Assembly: GCA_963921425.1 (NCBI GenBank)
Contig: OY992839.1
Location: 6,489,409 to 6,553,408, forward strand
Length of the DNA: 64,000 nt
Origin: Dryas octopetala
Taxonomy: Eukaryota; Streptophyta; Magnoliopsida; Rosales; Rosaceae
Reading direction: 5' to 3'
The notes below the pieces were generated by a model, which had not been told where the DNA came from, ran no database searches, and saw only the letters and a list, made by a program, of their open reading frames with translations. The translations under genes and the position numbers were made by a program. Below, in pieces: positions 54,743-64,000 of the stretch. Every line of letters starts with the position of its first letter. The first letter of the stretch is position 1.

Positions 54743-57700
54743 TCAAGCAGAAAGCTGAAGCAGCAATGGTTGTTGGGACACTGTAGTTGGTGCTACATTT
54801 AATCTCTGAACCAAGGAGGAACTTGTGGCTGAAGGGTGAGTGATGTTCACTTCGTAATCTCCATGGGAAAGGGAGGCCTCAAAGAAACCATTAGCGTCTG
54901 TTGTGCCAGAAGAAGTCAAACCCTTCAAACCCCATTCATGTAGTAGCTTATCAACAACATCACCAGTAGGCAAGTTGTTGAAATTGTCATCTGTCAAACA
55001 CATTTTCCAACACCCCTTAGGTGTCCATCCAGCCCACAAAACAATTCCTTGAATATGAGGATGAGCATGTGTCTCCCTTAGAATCTGCTCCAAGTACAAT
55101 GCCTGCAGACCATATAAATAGAAAATTAAAGAGATAGAGCCCCAGTCGTGTTGAAGCTTAAGCTAGTCATATATAGTGCTTTTTGTTAGGGAATTACTGA
55201 ACTCTAAAATCTTAAGCTATCAATGAAATGGGTTATCAATCTAATATTATTCTTGCATCCACACCTAGTTCGGACATGATCCTATACAAGAATTTTTTAT
55301 GCCAATCCTATACAGGAAGCTTGTTTGAGCGGAATCCTATACGGGAATTCTTTATGCATGAAAATAATCTTGTATAGGATTGACATAAAAGATTCATGTA
55401 TACAATCCCGTCTGGACCAGGTGTAGATGCAAAAATCACCCACTAGTAGACAGTTTATGTACAGCTCCACCCTGCAGGTTAAATTGATAAAGTGGGGATG
55501 AGTTCTCGAACCAGCATTCTAATACCATATTAGATAATCACCAGCATTCTAATACCATATTAGATAATCATTGAACTTCAAAATGTATATCAAGCTAACA
55601 CTTTTTATAACAATTAGCTGCAGAACATTATCAATTCAGATTGTCTCACCCAAGAGTTTTACCTGATTGGGACCGCTTTCTACGTCCAATTCTGTAATCC
55701 AAATGGGCACTCTTGCAGAAGCAAGCTTATCAATAGCAGATCTTATGTAAGGAATATTAGGAGTAGTGAAATGTGACTCAAGCCCAATCCCAAACCGTCC
55801 TCTTTGGTTACCTGGAAAGTTTTGAATCTCTCTGAGCTTTCGGAGGTACATAGCCGGCGTGGATGCTCTATCTCCACTTTGCTCAATGGTATTATAGTCA
55901 TTCATGAACAAGGTGGTTGTTTCATCAGCTTTAATAGCCCAGTTATAAAAAAAGGCTGAAGCATTTGCACCGAGCTTACTTTCAAAGAAATTAAAATGCA
56001 AATTTTCATTAACAACATCCCAAGCAATTAGTTGGCCCTTGTATCTCTTCATAACAGAATTTACCCTCCTGAAAGTGGCCAAAGCAAGTTCATGTTTAGC
56101 GAGTGACTTGACCCAACCTAGTTGGTACTGAGGATCATCCCACAACACATTATGGCCTCGGACTGCAATGTTGTGTTGTTTTGTAAACCTAAGCATGGCA
56201 TCAGCTACGGAATAGTCCTCTTTTCCCTGGGCATTTTCTGTGCTATACCATTTCATTTCATCCCCAAACACCGTGAGCCTGAACCTTGATGTGAACCAAT
56301 TTTGGTAGGCAGTGTTATTGAGGATGTACCTGGTGATACCACAACCAAAAGGGAAACTTTGGGCTTTTTGTTGGATGGAGATTGTTGCATTTGGCAGCGG
56401 ATTACCTTGCGCGTCAACTGCTTGGATTCTCACATTGCTCTTACGAATCTGCAAAAAGAGTTGTCTGTCATCAGTTAAACTTGTTAATCCAAGCATATAC
56501 TGCTTTCTTAACCTTATATATCATGTTTTTGAAGACTTATATATCTATCATACATTAATTATATGTATAGTATCCTGAAACTCACCTTTGCAATGCTTTG
56601 ATCTTGATGAGACCTCCACTGCTCTTCGGTGAATGCTTGTAATGACATGCTATCAACCCAGATCTCAACAGATGTGTTCTTGCTCTGAAGAGTTAAATAA
56701 TTACAATATAATATTGAACATAAATACTTAAAAACAACAATGTAATACAGATTTAACACATATCTCTGAACCTAGCCTGCAGCTTGAATCCTATACCTAG
56801 CACATGCATCTGATTAAGAATACATGCATGTATTGGTTTTATAAGATCTGGTATTAGGAAATGAATCTGATTGTGAGAGCTAGAGCAACTAAACACTAAG
56901 CAGAGTATACATATTTTATAATTAGAGCTTTATGGTTAAGATTTTACTATTTATTCCTTGAAATAGCTTTTCAATTTCATGTATGCTGTATGCATGTGAC
57001 AAATTCTCATATAACTAAGTAAAAGAGTTTATACATATAAGTTATGATGAAATCAAAATTTACTTTTTGTGATGACCAGAAATACTTACCTCAAAATAGA
57101 GCTCAGCTGAAGCAGAGGCATTCACAGTTAGGCCACCCTTGAGCATGGACCAGCAATTGGATTCAGCAACAACTACACCAGCATGTATGAAACCAGTACT
57201 GGTCTTGAAAGTAGCTGTTACTGAAACACTACTACCACTACTCACTTGTATCCAAGCTGCATCAACACAAACCAGATATATATATATATATGTATATATA
57301 TATAATTGCAAATATATATGCATAAACTAAACTAATTAAAGTAATATATTATAATTGATTAAAACATTAGTTGTCTTGAAAATTAAAGGAATTATGTACC
57401 AGAAAATGTGTAGAGCTTGTCACTCTGCAAGTAAACCTTCTGAGACATACTGTCATATGGTTGGTCTCTACTTTGAGCCACAATGAATCTGTTGCCTTCT
57501 GCTTCTCTATGTTGTATTTTTGCATTGCCAAAGGTGGACCATCCTTTCAGGCCATCGTTCAGTTCTGGGTTTACAATGATGCCTCCACCATACTGGGGTT
57601 TGTGAGGGTTTGCCAAACACTTAAGAAAGGGAAAAAATGGAGACAATTTTAGATTTATTAGATCTCATTCTCTGTAAACTTAACAAAGTAGACTAATGTA

Positions 57701-59091
57701 CAATGCACCATAAAAAAGTAAATCTTGCCTCAATACTGGCTGTGTAATCATAAGATAAAGCATTTACTTCAAACCCTGCAACACATTTATTTGTTAGACA
57801 ATCTTATGCTAGCATATTAACTAGTTATTATTCATTACTTTAGTAGTAAATTAGAAAAAATTATGCAATACAGCTACTGTACCAAAAACAAACTTGTAAA
57901 TTAGTCTGAGATACCTGGTCCAACATTTGTTAGTTTATAAGTACAATAATCTTTTCCTTTCAGCTTTCATGAAACAGATGATTGTAATGTGAAAAAGTGA
58001 ACTATATTGTAAAAGGCTAATGTTATATCGGGTGATTCTCGCATCCACACTTAGGTCATCCACAACTGGTCAAAACAGATCCTATACTATAATTCTTTAT
58101 TTCAATCTTATATAATAATTTTTTATAGGTAAAGGATTCTATTATAAGATCCTGGATCCCGATCTCGTTTGGTCTAGCTTTTGGATAGCATTGGCCATAA
58201 AAAAATTTCATATATGATCCATCTAAACCAGGTGTGGATGACTCAAATGTGAATGCAAGAATCCCTAATATTATATCTATCACGATGTTTGATAGATTAT
58301 TCATTTGTGGGGATCCACCCATAGATTAATGTACTTTAATGATCTCAACTACCTATATTTTAGTTTTCTTTTCCAAAGATCATCCCTGTAAAAAGTTATA
58401 TATAGTCAGATTATAAATGGTTTAGCCGTTTGATCATTTCTACATTTACTAAAAATTTGTGTTCGTGTAATTGCTTGACAAAAATTAGATAATTCAATGA
58501 TTTAAAACTTAGACTGATTTTTGCAAAAATATCCTTAAAATCACCATATCACATTTTCTTAAGATGCTAACAATACACGTGCGCGCACACACACACACAC
58601 ATATATATATATGTCTTGATCCATCACTTGATCATGAAATCCATAGCGCGCATCAAAATCCAATGATTAAGCTTCAAATGTCATTTCACCTTTTCATAAA
58701 AAAGAAGAAAAAAAAAAAAGATGTTTAAATCCCAGTAAAGTATTTTACTTTCTAGATTCATGATCAAGGACTGAGATCAGAACCTTTGTATATAGTTTGG
58801 ACCTTTCAATTAGTATACAATTTTAAAAAGATTAAACACTCAATTCATAAATAAATAAAAAGAAAAATATAACACTCAGGACTCGAACCTATATATGAGA
58901 TATAGTGCCGAAATGCATGTGTTCATTGAATCAATTAATGTCTTGCTGAAACTTTACACAGAAAATAGTAAAAAAAAACTTCAAAGAGAGATATAAAAGA
59001 GAATATGCTAGCATTTTTTTTAATAAGACGAACCTGCAAAGAGAAAAGTGCATAACAAGAGAAGCGGGCTGTTTCTTCCCATAATCTTCAT
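54743..59091 (-). CDS. GH10 endo-1,4-beta-xylanase B, 578 residues
   Basis: Seven exons: 59,034-59,091, 57,729-57,775, 57,400-57,619, 57,090-57,256, 56,586-56,684, 55,663-56,448 and 54,743-55,102 (1737 bases, no internal stop). Signal peptide MKIMGRNSPLLLLCTFLFAG; the mature start YDYTASIEC is typical of plant GH10 proteins. CBM22-like region (YGGGIIVNPELNDGLKGWST, CWSMLKGGL, VEIWVDSMSLQ) precedes the GH10 barrel. Acid/base E345 (WDVVNENLH), nucleophile E450 (IWITELDV). The last exon keeps GIVLWAGWTPKGCWKMCLTD and GDVVDKLLHEW. Intron 1 is 1258 bp and contains MITE M1 copy 4; intron 6 contains copy 3. Intron 2 starts GC. Secreted xylanase or transxylanase is the best guess. Most similar to gene C. 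Confidence 0.95.
55249..55441. mobile_element. MITE-like repeat, family M1, copy 3
   Basis: Lies in intron 6 of xylanase B. It has ATTCTTGCATCCACACC at the left and GGTGTAGATGCAAAAATCACCC at the right, with 'cctatacaagaat', 'cctatacaggaag' and 'cctatacgggaat' inside. Confidence 0.7.
55502..55571. repeat. Tandem duplication of ~29 bp in intron 6 of xylanase B
   Basis: 'accagcattctaataccat' followed by 'attagataatc' occurs twice in direct succession. Confidence 0.9.
58030..58265. mobile_element. MITE-like repeat, family M1, copy 4
   Basis: Lies in intron 1 of xylanase B. It starts GGGTGATTCTCGCATCC and ends near AATGCAAGAATCCC, with the CCAGGTGTGGATG word just inside the right end. Confidence 0.7.
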
Positions 59092-59146
59092 GAAGGAACA
59101 AAACAAGAAGCAAACTACTAGAGTTGGACAAAAAGAAAAGCAAACC

Positions 59147-59167
59147 GAGAGAGAGAGAGAGAGAGAG
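59147..59167. repeat. (GA)n tract in the 5' leader of xylanase B
   Basis: About ten GA units 55-75 bases upstream of the start codon; a CT tract in the leader on the coding strand. Gene C has the same feature. Confidence 0.9.
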
Positions 59168-59228
59168 TTAGTACAGGAAGAAGAGGAGACTAGTAAGAGA
59201 TATATTGATGAGAAACCAATGCATATAC

Positions 59229-59238
59229 ATATATATAT
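59229..59238 (-). promoter_or_regulatory. TATA box candidate, xylanase B
   Basis: AAATATATATATG on the minus strand about 140 bases upstream of the ATG, placing the start of transcription upstream of the CT tract. Confidence 0.5.
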
Positions 59239-60165
59239 TTGCATAATTAAACTGGAAGCTAGCTGCTACATTAATCCAAGATCTCATGTAAAATATGGGA
59301 AGGTCATACTTAACCATTGCTGTACATACCCAAAATGATCATCAATAATAAACCCATGGAGATTTGGTAATTAAGTATACAGAATCTCTCTCAGGCAGAA
59401 ATTAAGTTTGGCAAATTTTAAATTTGAATTATTGATTAAGTTGACTATTCATTAAATATGATAATATGACAACATAAAATATCTTATATATTGCCAGACT
59501 CAGTCTGACAAGAAATTAAAAAATTGTATATTTTTAGATGAAGTTATACTTAGCTTACCAACATTGTAATTAACTCATATATATGTTTGGTTTCCGGTTG
59601 ATACCTAGATTTGATAATTTGTAGGCTAGGAACTAACCATTTGAATAAGCAAATGAGAAAGTTAGGAATGCCACATTGATGATCTCATATTCTCATGCAC
59701 TTAAGTAAATAAGAAGTTATCTCTTTTTAAGTGAGTTCTTCTTCTTCTTCTTCTAATATTCTTCTTTTTTCTACCTAATTAAGTGAATTATTTTGATCTT
59801 ATTTACAGCTAGCTAGCCATCTTTAGATATTTTCAGTCGCTCCTAAAACCCTTTGAATTCTTTTGAATTCGATCCTTTGTTGTACGTATGTAAATTAATT
59901 AAGGTTGGAACATGCATTGAGAGGAGAAATGGAAAAAGATATATATTATTCATTGCCAATCATAAACACACGTACATTACATCCCCAGTTAATCTCACCG
60001 GCCAGAATATGCACGGACAATGCTATATATATACCCCGATTCACGCGGATACAAAAAGTCCGCATAATTTCTAAAGCCTCTTATGCAAACCTTTCATGAC
60101 TCTCTCAATACTTAATAGCCACTCAAAAATTTCAAAATTAAGCAACAAACACAAGAAAATAAGAC
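59239..60165. other. Spacer between xylanase B and C
   Basis: Promoter region of gene B and 3' flank of gene C. A (TTC)n run lies near 59,739-59,755 and 'tttgaattcttttgaattc' is repeated near 59,852. No gene seen. Confidence 0.45.
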
Positions 60166-63100
60166 TCAAACAGTAGAAAGTTGGAGCAGCAATGGTTGCT
60201 GGGACGCAGTGGTTGGTGACACATTCAATCTGTGAACCGAGGAGGAATTTGTCGCCCCCAATGGGTGGTCGATGCTCACTTCATAATCTCCGTGGAAAAC
60301 GGAGGCCTCAAAGAAACCATTAGCGTCTGTTGTGCCGGAAGCCAAGGCCCTCAAGCCCCATTCGTGCAGCATCTTGTCCACAACATCACCAGTGGGCAAG
60401 TTGCCGAAATTGTTATCAGTCAAACACATTCTGTAACACCCTTGAGGTTTCCATGAAGCCCAAAGAACAATTCCTTGAATCTGAGGGTGAGCATGTACCT
60501 CCCTTAGAATCTGCTCCAAGTATGATGCCTGTCCATATAAACAGGAAAAATATATTGTCAAATATAAAAAAATTGTTAGCTCGTATCTTAACAGTTAATT
60601 TAAACTATATCATGTTATCATAGCATTCCTGCAATGCAAAATCTCTCAATATAAGTTTAATTCCACATCTTCGGCTCCAATAATGGAGATGGATCAACCT
60701 ACGTGTGAGAATATAAAACAATTGTTATAAGTCCATTTCCTAATAGTTTAAGCTTTTGAAAATAGTGGTAAATCCTAGAGTTTTACCTGATTGGGACCGC
60801 TTCCTACGTCCAATTCTGTAATCCAAATGGGCACATTTGCAGCAGCAAGAGTATCAATAGAAGATCTTATGTAAGGAATGTTAGGAGTATTGAAATGAGA
60901 CTCAAGCCCAATCGCCATCCGTGCTCCGTTGTTACCCGGAAAACCTTGAATGTCCCTCAGCTTCTGAAGGTACTTGGCTGGCGTGGAATCCCCATCCCCG
61001 CTCTCCTCAATGGTATTGTAGTCATTCATGAACAAGGTGGTTGTTCCATCAGCCTTAATAGCCCAGTTATAAAAAAGGGCGGAAGCAGTTGCACCCAGCT
61101 TGCTCTCAAAGAAATTAAAGTGCAAATTTTCATTCACAACATCCCATGCAATAAGTTGGCCCTTGTACTTGTGCATGATTGAATTCAGCCTCTTTGAAGC
61201 AGCGTCGGAGAGTTGTTGGCTGGAGAGCGAATTGATCCAACCGGGTTGGTACCGGGGGTCGTTCCAGAACACGTTGTGGCCTCGGACTGCAATGTTGTGC
61301 TGTTTCGCAAACTGAAGCATAGCGTCGGGGACTGAGTAGTCCTCGTGGCCCTGGGAAGGCTCTGTGCTGTACCATTTCATCTCGTCTTCGAAGGTTGTGA
61401 CTGTGAACCTTGAAGTGAACCAGTTTTGGAATGCAGTGTTAGTGAGGATGTTCTTGTTGATGGCACAGCCAAATGGGAAGGATGAAGCCTTTTGTTCCAT
61501 GGAGATTGTTGCATTTGGTAGCGGATTTCCTTGTGCATCAACTGCTTGGATTCTCACATTTCTCTTACGAATCTGCAAAATTAGAGTGTAGTTTAATTGT
61601 CTCCATCACCTTATTGAACTGTATGTATATATATATATATATGTCTATTCTAGAACTCACCTTTGTAATGCTTTGGTCTTGATGAGACTTCCATTGCTTT
61701 TGGGTGAATGGTTGTAGTGAGATGCTATCAACCCAGATCTCAACAGATGTGTTTTTGCTCTGAATGAAGAGTTTAATTAGTGGATGTTAAAAAAAAAAAA
61801 TAATAATCAACAGACATAAAGGACCAAAATGCAATGTAGGCCGGCCTAATTAATTAAATCTTAAATCCACCCTCCTAAATGCAAAATGAAGGCGGTTTAT
61901 CGTGTACATAACAACAGGTCATGTTATTGAAGTATGTAACCCAAAAACTTAAACTATTAGGTGGAGACGTCCGGCCAATAGATCATCGGTGTTTTAGGGT
62001 TCTTATGTATGATATGTACGTATAGTATAATGAGCTATACTTGGTGGCTCTGATGATCATATTGAAATATCCATCCCAAAACTAGCTTATGCTATATATT
62101 AAATAGATCGAGGTGACCAATATAGGTTGGTCAGGACTAGTGAATATCTACTGATTGTGATGACCAGAAATAAGTACCTCAAAATAGAGCTCAGCTGGGC
62201 CTGAGGCATTGACGGTTAGGCCACCCTTGAGCATGGACCAGCAATTGGATTCAGCAACAATTGCACCAGCATGTATGTACCCTCTACTTGTCTTGAAAAT
62301 AGCTGTTACTGGAACACTGCCACTACTCACTTGTATCCATGCTGCATCAATACAAATTACATATATATAGTTGCAATTATATATGCATTAACTAAAGTGA
62401 TTACAATTGATTATAACATTAACTGGTAAAGTAATTACTTAATTACGCCCGTACCGGAGAATGTATAGAGCTTGTTGCTTTGCAAGGAAATCTTCTGAGA
62501 CATACTTGCATAGGATTGATTTCTGCTATGAGCCACAATGAATCTGTTGCCTTGTGATTCTCTGTGTTGTACTTTTGCATTGCCAAAACTAGACCACCCT
62601 CTCAAGCCATGGTTTAGTTCCGGGTTTACGATGATGCCTCCACCATACTGGGGTTTTTGAGGGTTTGCCAAACACTGAAGAATTAAAGGGATCGAATTAA
62701 GAAGATGGAAACAACTAATTAAATTAGATTTAATAGATATATACTTCTCTGTAAACTTAAAAAAGTAAACTAAATCATTAATTGCACTTCTAATTAAAGC
62801 TTGCCTCAATGCTGGCTGTGTAATCATAGGGTAACGCATTTACTTCAAAGCCTGCAAATTAAACATTTGTTTGTTAGTGGCCAAAAAAAAAACATTTGTT
62901 TGTTAATCATGTTCTAAAAAGCATTAGTGATGGTATTTCATGGAGAGGAATAATAAAAACTAACAAGAATCGGTGCTCGTTATAAAATCAATTTTAGTTA
63001 CTAAGGTAATACGTATATATATATATAATAAGGTTAGTACGTAATTATTAAATTGTTTTGTTTGAGGGTGAAGATATAACTCATGGTATCATCAAATAAA

Positions 63101-63578
63101 TAACTATTTTAATAAGTTGAGACAAGAGTTGTTGGTTTCAACTTTCAACAAGGGTCAAATAAGTTTCTCACAAAAAAAAAAAAAAAAGGTCACATATGTT
63201 GAAGTTAATTGAATATTGTTACAAAATTCTTATTACCAATAAAAAAATGTTTAATGACTAAGCCATCTCTAGTATGATTAGATCGTGTCTGGCCATCACA
63301 ATTTTTTGTATTTGTGTTGTGTCGTGTCATATCATATTTAACAAGTTAGATATTTTGATTCAACACTGGACGAATTAATATGCATGACTTGTCTCATATC
63401 CAATATTGACATCCAAACCCTATGGCATACATGTACAGTACATAATTTTCATTCAGAAACTTTTATTGGCTTCCATGCCGAAACTTAAATTTCACAAAAT
63501 ATGATACAAATTAAACAAACCTGCAAAAAGGAAAGCGCATAGCACCAGAATTAGATTGCTTTCTCCTCCAATCTTCAT
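60166..63578 (-). CDS. GH10 endo-1,4-beta-xylanase C, 578 residues
   Basis: Seven exons: 63,521-63,578, 62,805-62,851, 62,455-62,674, 62,178-62,341, 61,661-61,759, 60,787-61,572 and 60,166-60,528 (1737 bases, no internal stop). Signal peptide MKIGGESNLILVLCAFLFAG; then YDYTASIEC, CBM22-like region (YGGGIIVNPELNHGLRGWSS, CWSMLKGGL, VEIWVDS) and GH10 barrel. Acid/base E344 (WDVVNENLH), nucleophile E449 (IWITELDV). The last exon reads GIVLWASWKPQGCYRMCLTD and GDVVDKMLHEW. Intron 2 starts GC. One codon shorter than B in exon 4 and one longer in exon 7. Its conservation with B across every exon makes a functional secreted xylan-active enzyme likely. Confidence 0.95.
62852..63520. other. Intron 1 of xylanase C
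   Basis: 669 bp, AT-rich, with A-runs near 62,884 and 63,173. No MITE like the one in the matching intron of gene B. Confidence 0.7.
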
Positions 63579-63665
63579 TGTAGGTTAATCTCTATACACA
63601 ATGCTGAGGAATAAACCAATTAATATTAGAAGTCAACCAAAAAAATAACCAATATTAGAAAACCA

Positions 63666-63691
63666 TGAGAGAGAGAGAGAGAGAGAGAGAG
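63666..63691. repeat. (GA)n tract in the 5' leader of xylanase C
   Basis: About 13 GA units 90-115 bases upstream of the ATG, at a similar place to that of gene B. Confidence 0.9.
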
Positions 63692-63771
63692 ATTTAGTAG
63701 TGGAAGAGAAGAGGAAACTAACTAGAGATTGATCAGAAGGCAATGGCATGAACTGAAAGAACATATGCATT

Positions 63772-63781
63772 GTATTTATAC
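63772..63781 (-). promoter_or_regulatory. TATA box candidate, xylanase C
   Basis: TATAAATACA on the minus strand, about 195 bases upstream of the ATG and 80 upstream of the CT tract. This is the clearest TATA box of the three genes. 63,782-64,000 upstream shows no other feature. Confidence 0.6.
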
Positions 63782-64000
63782 AGAGATGAAAGCTTCTACA
63801 TGCTAGATTTTAGCTGTAAAAAGATATGAAAATAATAACCCATCGAGCTTTTTGGTAAGTACAGGATTTTCTGATATGATTAATTTGAATGAAAATATAA
63901 TTGGAATTGGCTCCCCAACTAATATCTTTATATTTAATACACTGGAGATTTGGAGATTTGGCAATTTTAATTGTACTTGATTTGGACTATTCCATAATTC

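Overview
The window is nuclear DNA of a flowering plant, almost certainly a eudicot. It is AT-rich, its genes are split by short GT-AG introns, and it carries Ty1/copia retrotransposons, hAT-, CACTA- and MITE-type elements and plant-specific gene families (CBM22-GH10 xylanases, plant purple acid phosphatases, DUF295, ARL8). The style of the xylanases makes Rosaceae a reasonable but unproven guess. No bacterial, organellar or CRISPR sequence was seen.

Layout. The left edge (1-1130) holds the first two exons of a minus-strand ARL8 small GTPase. From about 5.9 to 49.1 kb the window is a mosaic of duplicated blocks, broken gene pieces and mobile elements. It includes two broken copies of the 5' part of a GH10 xylanase (6.4-7.3 kb and 24.9-25.9 kb), a frameshifted V-PPase piece (10.2 kb), a young copia element (10,816-15,800), and a 3.3-kb near-perfect palindrome (18,193-21,470) whose arms each carry a papain-like peptidase fragment. 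It also holds a broken methyltransferase (23.3 kb), two copies of the last exon of a C2-domain gene (24.7 and 43.0 kb), two copies of an unrecognised two-exon gene (27.0-27.8 and 34.4-36.1 kb), two broken purple acid phosphatases (29.6-30.8 and 38.8-39.4 kb), an LRR gene tail, two hAT-type elements with exact 8-bp target duplications, a CACTA end, hairpin elements, and an older copia element (44,483-49,080).

The right part (50.1-63.6 kb) is the best preserved: three intact minus-strand GH10 endo-1,4-beta-xylanase genes in tandem (called A, B and C here). Each has seven exons with matching phases and splices to an open frame of 576-578 codons. All carry a signal peptide, a CBM22-like carbohydrate-binding region and both catalytic glutamates, so they probably encode secreted wall xylan hydrolases or transglycosylases. 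The five full or partial copies share a GC-AG second intron. A and B also share their 3' flanks, so the cluster grew by tandem duplication.

The most unusual features are the giant palindrome with captured gene pieces, the purple acid phosphatase pseudogene with five separate 4-bp insertions, the conserved GC-AG intron, the loss of otherwise conserved Trp and Cys residues in xylanase A, and the reshuffled duplicated blocks. All similarity statements come from reading translations by eye; no database search was run.
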